DNA from: Defluviitaleaceae bacterium
Lineage (GTDB): Bacteria; Bacillota; Clostridia; Lachnospirales; WQUN01
Length of the DNA stretch: 48,667 nucleotides
Assembly (NCBI GenBank): GCA_009785605.1
Contig: WQVY01000010.1
Span: 1 to 48,667, forward strand
Direction of reading: 5' to 3'
Part shown: positions 42,401-48,667 of the stretch, one piece after another
Layout: every line of letters starts with the position of its first letter
Numbering within the stretch: the first letter of the stretch is position 1
Program-made: the position numbers and the translations under genes
Notes under the pieces: generated by a model
What the model was told of the DNA's origin: nothing
What the model saw: the letters and a program-made list of their open reading frames with translations, nothing else
Database searches by the model: none

Positions 42401-42629
42401 AAAAAAATCCGAAGACGGCAAGGACCTTATACTGCGGGTATACGAAAATAATAACCGCGCCCTCAACGACGCGGTTATACTAATGGATAGCTGTGTAAGG
42501 TTTACAGAAGTAATAGAAACAAACTTACTGGAAGAACCACTGCCAGAACAAAACGTAAGGGTAGACGGGCAAGGTATTGTCTTTGACATTAAGCCCTTTG
42601 AGATTAAGACATTTAGGTTGGTGCTTTAA
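39411..42629 (+). CDS. Alpha-mannosidase, glycoside hydrolase family 38
   Basis: The 1072-residue retaining alpha-mannosidase has an N-terminal beta domain (residues 1-240) and then the catalytic alpha/beta barrel with the zinc-binding GHSHIDMAWLWR near residue 252 and the nucleophile Asp in WLPDVFGYSAALPQI near residue 367. Further GH38 motifs are YGYGDGGGGPTREML and EIWERVLLLQFHDIIPGTS. The C-terminal beta domains run from about residue 640. No signal peptide is present, so it acts in the cytoplasm on imported mannosides. GAGGAAG precedes the ATG. It is monocistronic and divergent from uvrB. Confidence 0.96.
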   Translation: MKVPDKHFVIAKAKKYLAEDIGPSRYMESLQISGWQYAEYDASSAPHSLADFYAIPESDFKPIAFQDRWGGHDRTAWFKTTVALPAGFITPGTKLGFSLNMITGPGWGTNVECLLHINGKPVQGLDHKHTEALLDESLAESGTLEIAIKAWAGLSKDTKIRIFPETNLIKIHTQTDEFYFTALTLANSIELLGEHDLRRFKLTKLLQETFIHINFINPKSEAYYESIKTALASISRGLALLRRPEIKPIVHTVGHSHIDMAWLWRLAATREKASRTFTTVLNLMKQFPEYYFMHSSPQLYKFLQEDYPEIFDLVKQKIQSGQWEATGGMWVEADTNIPSGESLVRQFLYGKRYLKQELGVESTVLWLPDVFGYSAALPQIAKKSGIDYFMTTKISWNQYNHFPHDTFNWRGLDGAEILTHFITTPTGGNFYTYNGELTPREIPGIWETYKQKDINEHLLLAYGYGDGGGGPTREMLMTRRAIEDIPGIPYVKTNKVEPYFTALGQSLEGKQLETYDGELYFEFHRGTYTSQAYSKKANRQMECLLHSAELLGMMHDLKLGTNTYPALPLHEIWERVLLLQFHDIIPGTSIRQVYEDSRNDYELLIARTKDLIASSTTAINNEVKLNQDSIAVYNHLSWRRDTAEMFIPFSDRINEDTTFTDSEGYTLESQKTEGGLHVVFTELPPLGYKTFAITKETLPEADDSLKLETSGGSTTLDTNFYNVEFDSNGEITSLYDKLAKRYVGKGNLNVLQAYEDKPMAFDAWDIDVFYKEKPYTCFEYSGLEVVEHGHLRVILRRKITFNNSQIEQDIIFYARNRRIDFATKVEWNERQTLLKAAFPLDIRATSAAYDIQFGFVERANHNNDERDFAQFEVCGHKWADVSESGYGVALFNDCKYGYDCKDSILRLTLIKSPISPDETADVGIHEFTYALYPHLGNLVGSYVQTRAEEFNNPVECYEIPATENGGYFVEFSMLKVDALIPQLMDEDPSLHIVVDTVKKSEDGKDLILRVYENNNRALNDAVILMDSCVRFTEVIETNLLEEPLPEQNVRVDGQGIVFDIKPFEIKTFRLVL

Positions 42630-42659
42630 GTTTTAAACTTTAGTGGATGAAAATACATG

Positions 42660-43778
42660 CTACCCTCGTATGTCCACCACACGAAGTGAGTACACGCCCC
42701 CGCTAGATATATATGCATCTACGGTATCTGTAAAAGGGTTGTACCGGCTAAGCAGCGGCTCGTTGCTTTCGTTGACCAACACCAACATATCGGGGTTAGC
42801 GCCACCCATAGGGACTGACAGCATAGCATCCACATCATGGGCCACCACCACATTAACAGAATAAAAATATACAGGGACCGGGGCGTAAAATACGTTCTCC
42901 GGCCCTTCTTGTATGGGGCCTAGGGTCCATATATTAGCGACAATTAGAATAACTGCAACCACCGGTACGACCCATATGCGCAGCCTCTTGCCCATGCTTG
43001 CGAGCACACCCCATATTATTAGTACAATAGCAAACGCTATAACAGCCCAGTAGTCCACAATAACGCCAAGCACAAAGCCACTACTGTCATCTACACTAGC
43101 ATAGTGCATAGCGGTATAGTCATAACCACCGGTAGCAAGCGGCGCACCAGGCTCTATGCGCAGGGCACTCCCAGATATGAGCCCGCGGTAAAAGGTTACC
43201 GCCGCAAACTGTGCCTGTATCGTAATATTGTCGAAATCCATACCCGATACATCGTCCGGGAAGCTTATATCCAGTACAGCTTGCTCACCCAATACAAAGT
43301 TTATATTGGCGTTTAGCGGCCGTAATAAGCTTATACCTTCATCGTCCAATATGCCTTGTGCATTTTCGCTTATATTGCGTGCTATGTCCGCAGATATTTG
43401 CAACATATCTGCATAGAACACCCCATTTGTTGGGGCATCTAGTGTCGTGCCTTTGCGGATAGCATCTTCTATAAAGAAGGCTATGAGGTTTAAAGCATCA
43501 TCGCATTGGCAGCCCGCTTGGACAAAGGCCGCTACTGCATAGGTTATGGCTTCCTGTGCACTTGTCGCATCATCTATACCCACAAGCCCATCCGCTGACA
43601 AGGTGAGATTTGGGCACATTGGAATCAGCCAAGGGGCGTATCCGTTATCTACTGCACCAACCTGGGTAGTAGGCACAGCAAGAACCAGTGCTATTATTAC
43701 TATGGCCAACATTGCTATCACGCGTATTTTTCGTCTTATCATATGTGTCACATCCCAATATCTACTATGCTTTACCAT
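42660..43778 (-). CDS. Membrane protein of unknown function
   Basis: The 372-residue protein has an N-terminal signal-anchor (IRVIAMLAIVIIALVLAVP, about residues 18-36), an extracytoplasmic domain of about 190 residues with MCPN and AGCQCDDALNLIAFF cysteine sites, then two transmembrane helices (GVIVDYWAVIAFAIVLIIWG and VVPVVAVILIVANIW) and a C-terminal beta-rich domain with PVYFYSVNVVVAHDVDAML. I do not recognise a family. The first ATG has TGGGATAG upstream; an in-frame ATG 12 codons later is possible. It is monocistronic. Confidence 0.7.
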   Translation of the reverse strand: MVKHSRYWDVTHMIRRKIRVIAMLAIVIIALVLAVPTTQVGAVDNGYAPWLIPMCPNLTLSADGLVGIDDATSAQEAITYAVAAFVQAGCQCDDALNLIAFFIEDAIRKGTTLDAPTNGVFYADMLQISADIARNISENAQGILDDEGISLLRPLNANINFVLGEQAVLDISFPDDVSGMDFDNITIQAQFAAVTFYRGLISGSALRIEPGAPLATGGYDYTAMHYASVDDSSGFVLGVIVDYWAVIAFAIVLIIWGVLASMGKRLRIWVVPVVAVILIVANIWTLGPIQEGPENVFYAPVPVYFYSVNVVVAHDVDAMLSVPMGGANPDMLVLVNESNEPLLSRYNPFTDTVDAYISSGGVYSLRVVDIRG

Positions 43779-43791
43779 AATACTATCCCAT

Positions 43792-43821
43792 TATAGCGAA
43801 ATAAATAAGAAACAGTCCACA
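43792..43821. mobile_element. Possible decayed end of the MITE-like element
   Basis: TTATAGCGAAATAAATAAG followed by AAACAGTCC agrees at most positions with the left end of the element (TATAGCCAATTAAATGAG, AAACAGTTC). It lies in the rpmB upstream region. The first 17 bases also recur exactly at 2731-2747 ahead of the SH3 gene. Confidence 0.35.
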
Positions 43822-43925
43822 CTTGTCAACAACCCAATCATCTGTTAAAATTAACATTGTGAAAATTTTTGAAGTCGACGGTTCCATCAAGAGCCGGGCT
43901 CTTATTATCTAGGAGGTTTACCACT

Positions 43926-44129
43926 ATGGCAAGATGTGAAGTATGCGATAAAGGCATCCAAACGGGGCACCGTATAAGCATAACCCGTAGCCAAGTATCC
44001 CGGCGTGCCAACCGTATGTGGCGTTCTAATATCAAAAAAGTGCAAGTTGTAGAAAAAAACGGTGCGGTACGCCGTGCTAAAGTTTGCACCCGTTGCCTAA
44101 GGGCTAAAAAAGTAACACGCGCTGTCTAA
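43926..44129 (+). CDS. rpmB: 50S ribosomal protein L28
   Basis: The 67-residue L28 has MARCEVCDKGIQTGHRISI with the CxxC pair and a second CTRC in VCTRCLRAKKV, the zinc-binding form. The start is the ATG behind CTAGGAGG; the frame 19 codons longer would include the ribosome binding site. It has its own terminator and lies in the usual monocistronic arrangement. Confidence 0.97.
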   Translation: MARCEVCDKGIQTGHRISITRSQVSRRANRMWRSNIKKVQVVEKNGAVRRAKVCTRCLRAKKVTRAV

Positions 44130-44158
44130 TGCGCGGACAATCCAAGACAAACATTTAA

Positions 44159-44197
44159 ACGCCATGCTTTGGGCCAACCCAGCGCATGGCGTTTTTT
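44159..44197 (+). terminator. Rho-independent terminator of rpmB
   Basis: ACGCCATGC and GCATGGCGT form the stem, followed by TTTTTT. Confidence 0.93.
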
Positions 44198-44289
44198 GTG
44201 TTATGGCATAGTATTTCGAATTAAGTCGCGATAAAACTGGCAATACTACATAAAAACATAGTTTTAATACTAATCTCAATTATAACGTT

Positions 44290-44343
44290 AATTTGCCCAA
44301 ACGAAAAATCATTACTACCTGATATTTTCTATTTGGGCAAATT
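44290..44343 (+). promoter_or_regulatory. Perfect inverted repeat upstream of murA
   Basis: AATTTGCCCAAA and TTTGGGCAAATT are exact complements around 30 nt, with inner AAAAT/ATTTT pairing. It ends 40 nt before the murA start and has no T-run of its own. Confidence 0.5.
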
Positions 44344-44383
44344 CTTAGAATTTATTTGAGATTTGTATAGGATGGAGATACCA

Positions 44384-45652
44384 ATGGCAGAAAAATTTAT
44401 TATCCACCCCTGTGGCCCACTAAAAGGTGAAATAGGCATAGGCGGTGCAAAGAACGCTGTATTACCAGTCTTGGCAGGTAGCTTGCTGACTGGCCAACCC
44501 TGTGTGATAAGCAATGTCCCCAACCTAAGCGACGTAGAATACATGTGCGAGCTGGTAGAGTCTTTGGGTGGGTTTACAGCCTGGAACCGCAACCAAGGCA
44601 CAATATCTATAGACACCAGCCGCCTAACCAAGTGCGAAGCCGCATATGAGCTGGTAGGAAAACTACGCGCTTCTTTCTTGATAACCGGCCCACTATTGGC
44701 GCGCTTAGGCCGCGCACGCGTGCCGCTGCCAGGTGGTTGTGCAATAGGCTCAAGGCCGGTAGACCTGCATCTAAAAGGCCTGGCAGCAATGGGTGCGGAG
44801 ATAGAATATGCCCATGGCTATGTAGAAGCCACAGCCCAAAAACTACAAGGGGCCAAAATTTACCTAGACTTCCCAAGCGTAGGCGCAACAGAAAATATAA
44901 TGATGGCGGCAGCTCTAGCTCAAGGCCAGACCATTATAGAAAACGCCGCCGTCGAGCCAGAGATTGTAGACCTTGCCAACTTCATAAACACAGCCGGCGG
45001 CGATGTAAGGGGTGCCGGCACAGATACAATTAAAATAAACGGCGTAAAAGACATGAAAGGCACCCACCACAGTGTCATCCCAGACCGTATAGAGGCCGGT
45101 ACATTCATGGTAGCGGCAGCACTGACCCGCGGCGACGTAATGCTTACCAACGTAATGGCCGACCATGTAAAGCCCGTAACCGCCAAGCTAAAAGAAGTTA
45201 ATGTCAACGTCAACGAAACACCCCACGGCATACATGTTAAAGCCGACAACTGCGAGCTTATAGCCGCAGACATAAAAACCCTACCCTATCCCGGCTTCCC
45301 TACAGACATGCAAGCCCAATTCATGAGCTTGATGGCCAAAGCCAAAGGTACCAGCGTAGTAACAGAAACAGTTTTCGAAAACCGGTTTATGCAGGTAGGC
45401 GAGCTTAAGCGCATGGGTGCAATAATAAAAATAGAAAGCCGAAGCGCAATAATTGAAGGGGTAGACAAGCTAACCGGCACACAGGTATGCGCAAGCGACC
45501 TAAGAGCAGGTGCCGCACTAGTACTAGCAGCACTTGTAGCCGAAGACACAACAGAAATAAGCGGTATAACCCATATAGACAGGGGGTATCACCTACTAGA
45601 CGAAAGGCTCAACGAGTTGGGTGCATGTATAGGGCGCGCCATTGAGGCGTAA
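44384..45652 (+). CDS. murA: UDP-N-acetylglucosamine 1-carboxyvinyltransferase
   Basis: MurA transfers enolpyruvate from PEP to UDP-GlcNAc, the first committed step of peptidoglycan synthesis. The 422-residue protein shows GGAKNAVLPVLAGSLL (residues 20-35), the catalytic Cys119 in RVPLPGGCAIGSRPVDLH and DRIEAGTFMVAAA. The cysteine is present, so fosfomycin sensitivity is expected. The start is the ATG after ATGGAGATACCA. It precedes a spoIIQ-like gene, as in the murAA-spoIID-spoIIQ region of Bacillota. Confidence 0.97.
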   Translation: MAEKFIIHPCGPLKGEIGIGGAKNAVLPVLAGSLLTGQPCVISNVPNLSDVEYMCELVESLGGFTAWNRNQGTISIDTSRLTKCEAAYELVGKLRASFLITGPLLARLGRARVPLPGGCAIGSRPVDLHLKGLAAMGAEIEYAHGYVEATAQKLQGAKIYLDFPSVGATENIMMAAALAQGQTIIENAAVEPEIVDLANFINTAGGDVRGAGTDTIKINGVKDMKGTHHSVIPDRIEAGTFMVAAALTRGDVMLTNVMADHVKPVTAKLKEVNVNVNETPHGIHVKADNCELIAADIKTLPYPGFPTDMQAQFMSLMAKAKGTSVVTETVFENRFMQVGELKRMGAIIKIESRSAIIEGVDKLTGTQVCASDLRAGAALVLAALVAEDTTEISGITHIDRGYHLLDERLNELGACIGRAIEA

Positions 45653-45781
45653 ACACGGTTTATGTAAGCGTCATGTTGCCACACCCAGCTATTTCCATTT
45701 CATACCAGTGCATTTCTCATGTTTAAACCTCACCTCCCTAGGGTAATACTTAACTACGAATAAATCACAGGAGGTGAGCGA

Positions 45782-46633
45782 ATGAAAAATACAACCTCTG
45801 GAGAAGATAGCATCTTCAAGAAGAAGGGGTTTTTCATCGCACTGTATTCATGCCTTGGGGCTGTAGCAGTACTGGCGTTGGTTATGACATTAACCAACTT
45901 TGGCCAGCCCGGTTTCCAGGCAGAAGATTATGAAGAAGAAGCCGCCTACGTAGGCGCAGACCAAGTACCGCCCTACATGGCGCAAGTAGACGAGGAGGCC
46001 TGGTTTAGACCACGACAAACCTCTCCACCAGCTACCCCACAACCAACATCGCCACCAACGAGGTCAACACCAACACCGCAAGTACCCATGCACCCCGGCC
46101 TGCCGGACCCAGAGCCTACACAGCCATCACCAGAGCCACCCCCGGTACCGCCCACAGCAGAGGTAGTAGCGCCGCCACCTGCGCCAGTTGTCAACTTCAC
46201 CCCATTCGAGGAGGGCAGCCGCTTATTGTGGCCAGTATACGGCGACATTGCCATGCGCTTTAGCATGGACGCGCTAATCTATGACCCGACACTTGTACAG
46301 TTCCGCACGAACGATGACCTAAGGATTTCGGCGGAAAGTGGTACCCAAGTACAAGCCGGCGCAGGTGGCCGTGTTATGGCAATTGGGCGCAACGTTGTTA
46401 GGGGCAACTATGTAAAAATAGACCACGGCAACGGGTGGATAGCCACCTATGGCCAACTGGCAGATACCAAGCTGGTACGGGAAGGCGACGTTGTACAAGC
46501 CGGGCAGTTGTTGGGGACTGTAGGCGCACCATCACTGTTTGGCAGTATGCACGGCTATCATGTCAACCTGCGTGTTACTAGGGATGATGTAGCCGTTGAC
46601 CCGTATGCACTACTGGCATCGCGGGGGAATTAG
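45782..46633 (+). CDS. spoIIQ: SpoIIQ-like protein (degenerate M23/LytM domain)
   Basis: The 283-residue protein has a short cytoplasmic N-terminus, one transmembrane helix (FFIALYSCLGAVAVLALVMT, residues 18-40), a proline/threonine-rich linker (about residues 78-140) and a C-terminal LytM fold (residues 145-280: WPVYGDIAMRFSMDALIYDP, GNYVKIDHGNGWIATYGQL, GYHVNLRV). The first zinc His/Asp motif of active M23 peptidases is missing and the last HxH is changed to YHV, so it is probably non-catalytic, as for SpoIIQ, which holds the forespore channel with SpoIIIAH. AGGAGGTGAG precedes the ATG. Position after murA supports the call. Confidence 0.82.
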   Translation: MKNTTSGEDSIFKKKGFFIALYSCLGAVAVLALVMTLTNFGQPGFQAEDYEEEAAYVGADQVPPYMAQVDEEAWFRPRQTSPPATPQPTSPPTRSTPTPQVPMHPGLPDPEPTQPSPEPPPVPPTAEVVAPPPAPVVNFTPFEEGSRLLWPVYGDIAMRFSMDALIYDPTLVQFRTNDDLRISAESGTQVQAGAGGRVMAIGRNVVRGNYVKIDHGNGWIATYGQLADTKLVREGDVVQAGQLLGTVGAPSLFGSMHGYHVNLRVTRDDVAVDPYALLASRGN

Positions 46634-46661
46634 ATTAAGTATACAAAAGAGAACATGTTAT

Positions 46662-46696
46662 AAGCGCCGTGCGAGTAGTTGCTTGCATGGCGCTTT
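46662..46696. terminator. Hairpin between convergent genes, probable terminator
   Basis: AAGCGCCGTGC and GCATGGCGCTT pair around 12 nt between the spoIIQ-like gene and the convergent CPBP gene. The T-tract is short. Confidence 0.6.
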
Positions 46697-46714
46697 ACTA
46701 TGAAGTACAACATT

Positions 46715-47389
46715 TTACCCCGCAAAAAAATACACCGTAAAATTCCACAACATATGAAGCAACATCGGCACAAGGATATTCCTTGTCTTTATAAACGAGT
46801 AGGCAAAAAGCAGGCTTAAAACAGCAACACTGATACTAGACGTAGCAATGTCATAAATCCCAAAACCCCTGCGTATCCATATCGGGTAATGTATTAGCGC
46901 AAACAACACAGCATCTAGTGCAAGTGCATATCGCTGCTTCATTCTCTTTAAAAAAGCATTGAGCAAGAATCCACGAAATACCAATTCTTCTGTGATGCCT
47001 ACAAACAAAACTATACCTATTAGCCTAGTCGGCTCAAAGTAAGGATTAACTCGCAATTCGCCATGATCAATCCACATTCGAACAAAAAGTGCAATAAAGA
47101 TTATGGCAGCCGTTGTCACAACAAAATAATCCCTTGACCATTGCAGCTTGTTTGTAAACATTTCCTTTAACCCGATTAGCATATCACGGCTAAAATACCT
47201 TATTAGCAAGATGGCGGGCACTGTCCACGCCAACAGTTTAATCCCTTCCCCTATAAGCTCAGACGCAATGGGGTTTAACGAGTCCAAAAAAACAGGCTGT
47301 ATAACCAACTCTCTTATAATCCATATTACAAAAAATACAACAAGATATATGGTAATGTGTAAAGCGGTTAATCTTCTTTCTTGCGGCAT
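46715..47389 (-). CDS. CPBP family intramembrane metalloprotease
   Basis: The 224-residue membrane protease (CAAX/bacteriocin-processing type, PF02517) has the motifs ITEELVFRGFLLNAFLKRM (glutamate pair), FALIHYP and MLLHMLWN, with about seven helices. The ATG at 47389 is preceded by AGAGGAG; the longer frame would overlap the regulator gene upstream. The HTH regulator ends 40 bp upstream on the same strand, so they form an operon. The substrate is unknown. Confidence 0.9.
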   Translation of the reverse strand: MPQERRLTALHITIYLVVFFVIWIIRELVIQPVFLDSLNPIASELIGEGIKLLAWTVPAILLIRYFSRDMLIGLKEMFTNKLQWSRDYFVVTTAAIIFIALFVRMWIDHGELRVNPYFEPTRLIGIVLFVGITEELVFRGFLLNAFLKRMKQRYALALDAVLFALIHYPIWIRRGFGIYDIATSSISVAVLSLLFAYSFIKTRNILVPMLLHMLWNFTVYFFAG

Positions 47390-47429
47390 TATGACTTCTC
47401 CTCTTGTCTGATTGTGCTTGAGATTAATG

Positions 47430-47984
47430 TTAGTTACTTGAATGGCTACATGGCTTGGAAGGTGGTGTAAGCACCATTGCCCAACTTTGCAAATGCCTGT
47501 CGGGTGTAACTTTATTTGATTCATAAGGTTTTACTATTTCTATGATTTTTTCTATAAGCTCTTTCGCTTCATCACGGGAAACATGTATAGGCGCGATAAA
47601 AAAACCGTAGCCGTCACGCATGGGGTTTATGTCACCTTGGGGGAGATTTTTTTCAAATTCGTCTACTATGCCATTTGCAAAGCGTTGAATTTGCGCAATA
47701 GATGCCGCAGATGACGGGTCTTTGGCTATTAAATCAAGCTCGGCTTCAAAGTCTATGGCCATACCGTAGACCTTTTCATTTACATTTCTAATCCGGTTTT
47801 CTTCAACTATGTGTATAAGCCCGTCATCAACCATTTTTTTTAAATAGCGGTAAAGGGTTGTTTGTGGGAGCTGGCTTACGATTTCTGCCAACTCTTTTGT
47901 TGTTGCCCTTTTTTGGTTATTTATTGTTGTTAACAGCTTAAACTTAATTGGATTTGTTAAGTACTCCATCAGCTTTTTGTTCAT
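47430..47984 (-). CDS. Helix-turn-helix (ArsR-like) transcriptional regulator
   Basis: The 184-residue protein has a winged helix in residues 1-80: LTNPIKFKLLTTINNQKRATTKELAEIV followed by LPQTTLYRYLKKMVDDGLIHIVEENR. The rest (FEAELDLIAKDP to the C-terminus) is an effector-type domain common in this group, ending with the SRDEAKELIEKIIEIV helix. The ATG at 47984 has ATGAGGTG upstream. It probably controls itself and the CPBP protease gene behind it. Confidence 0.85.
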   Translation of the reverse strand: MNKKLMEYLTNPIKFKLLTTINNQKRATTKELAEIVSQLPQTTLYRYLKKMVDDGLIHIVEENRIRNVNEKVYGMAIDFEAELDLIAKDPSSAASIAQIQRFANGIVDEFEKNLPQGDINPMRDGYGFFIAPIHVSRDEAKELIEKIIEIVKPYESNKVTPDRHLQSWAMVLTPPSKPCSHSSN

Positions 47985-48065
47985 AGTGCACCTCATGTAA
48001 GTTTTTATTTCCATTATGGCAATAATACCACCATGGATATATAAAGTCAAAAGTTTCGTGACAAA

Positions 48066-48106
48066 TAAAAAACCAGCATACCCAGGTACAGGCATGCCGG
48101 TTTTTG
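48066..48106 (-). terminator. Rho-independent terminator of the NlpC/P60 gene
   Basis: On the minus strand AAAAACCGGCATGCCTG pairs with GGGTATGCTGGTTTTTT. Its A- and T-runs would make it work in both directions. Confidence 0.85.
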
Positions 48107-48135
48107 CTATTTCACTAATTTTATATTTGTGACCT

Positions 48136-48667
48136 CTAAAGCACCCTACGCGCAGTTACAAAAGTCCGTACATAGTACTCACTGTGGAAGTTGCTAATAA
48201 TCACGCCACCGCTACGGCTGCTTGCAGAGTGGATGAGCTGGCCATTGCCGATATATATACCAACATGGGAAACCGTCCTGCCACCCATAGTAGCAAAGAA
48301 CAATAAATCACCAGGCCTAACATCGTCACGAGATACATATACCCCGCTAGAAACCATATCCCTAGAGCGGCGCGGAAGTGTAACGCCAAAGGGACTTAAT
48401 ACATATATAACAAACCCAGAACAGTCAAAAGAATACGGCCCGTTCCCGCCCCAGCGGTATGGCCGGCCAAGGAATGTTAGCGCCCTTTCTACTACCTCGT
48501 TTTGGATATCGCTATTTGTTATGCTGCCGCTGCCACTGCGGGCCGCGGGTACATCTACAAAGCTTGGCACAGATATGTGCGGCCTTCCTATATAGGCCAG
48601 TGCACCTTCAAACATTACGCCGTACCAATTGCCGTAGTACGATACAACAGTAAGCCTGTCACCTTCA
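48136..48667 (-). CDS. SH3 / NlpC-P60 cell wall hydrolase, 5'-truncated
   Basis: The open frame runs off the window edge. Visible are the end of an SH3b domain (EGDRLTVVSYYGNWYGVMFE), a linker with ARSGSGSITNSD and a C40 (NlpC/P60) domain: FLGRPYRWGGNGPYSFDCSGFVIYV with the catalytic Cys, RPGDLLFF, VSHVGIYIGNGQLIHSAS with the catalytic His. It cleaves peptidoglycan stem peptides. The full protein probably has a signal peptide and more SH3 domains beyond the edge. The ATG at 48615 is internal, since the frame continues upstream with SH3 sequence. Confidence 0.92.
   Translation of the reverse strand, partial: EGDRLTVVSYYGNWYGVMFEGALAYIGRPHISVPSFVDVPAARSGSGSITNSDIQNEVVERALTFLGRPYRWGGNGPYSFDCSGFVIYVLSPFGVTLPRRSRDMVSSGVYVSRDDVRPGDLLFFATMGGRTVSHVGIYIGNGQLIHSASSRSGGVIISNFHSEYYVRTFVTARRVL

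Overview
The window comes from a spore-forming, low-to-mid GC Bacillota, most likely a fermentative anaerobe of the class Clostridia. The evidence is a SpoIIGA/pro-sigma-E pair, GerW (YtfJ) with its usual DUF2953 partner, a SpoIIQ-like protein beside MurA, strong AGGAGG ribosome binding sites, sigma-A promoters and Rho-independent terminators. No rRNA operon, CRISPR array, prophage or complete insertion sequence is visible. What stands out is a rich set of small palindromic or inverted-repeat elements in the intergenic regions.

Layout. 1-2.5 kb: end of a plus-strand operon (DUF4387) meeting a GH35 beta-galactosidase/zincin operon. 2.5-4.3 kb: a secreted triple-SH3 protein and a membrane-anchored protein, bracketed by two related palindromic elements. 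4.3-8.3 kb: a SpaA-fold protein, an Rpn/PDDEXK nuclease-transposase protein and a PadR/HAAS membrane module. 8.3-11.5 kb: repeats, spoIIGA-sigE, a YdjM-like membrane hydrolase and a PF06541 membrane protein. 11.5-13.9 kb: a long attenuator-like leader (promoter, leader peptide, three hairpins of which two look like terminators) ahead of an rsgA-type GTPase and an RNHCP zinc protein, then an HPr-like protein. 13.9-17.8 kb: an accessory block with a frameshifted retropepsin-like gene and its small partner, a DUF4238 protein, a decayed tRNA-Ser and an AAA/DUF4143 ATPase. 17.9-23.1 kb: glgA, an AbrB-type regulator, cysK-cysE and a second DUF4143 ATPase with a 47-bp triple repeat upstream. 23.1-28.6 kb: an SDR reductase, an MFS transporter and a eukaryote-type (type 2) ileS. 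28.7-30.6 kb: an inverted-repeat element, an orphan response regulator and an unknown protein. 30.7-37.2 kb: gerW, DUF2953, DUF1461, a zinc-ribbon protein, an amidohydrolase, DUF3788, a GNAT enzyme and DUF554. 37.2-42.6 kb: uvrB and a GH38 alpha-mannosidase. 42.6-48.7 kb: a membrane protein, rpmB, murA, spoIIQ-like, a CPBP protease with an HTH regulator, and a truncated SH3-NlpC/P60 hydrolase.

How the genes fit together. Sporulation is represented by mother-cell sigma activation (spoIIGA/sigE), forespore engulfment (spoIIQ-like) and spore germination (gerW). Glycan use is represented by the GH35 and GH38 enzymes and wall turnover by murA, the SH3 proteins and NlpC/P60. Sulfur assimilation is represented by cysK-cysE.

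The strongest candidates for undescribed biology are: (1) the attenuator-type leader ahead of rsgA-RNHCP, built like the leaders of ribosome-protection and rRNA-methylase resistance genes; (2) a MITE-like 103-bp element present in opposite orientations 20 kb apart, with a truncated third copy forming the upstream region of spoIIGA; (3) an identical 22-nt translation leader with a two-codon ORF in front of both uvrB and the orphan response regulator; (4) a clean 14-bp tandem duplication that breaks a retropepsin-like gene.
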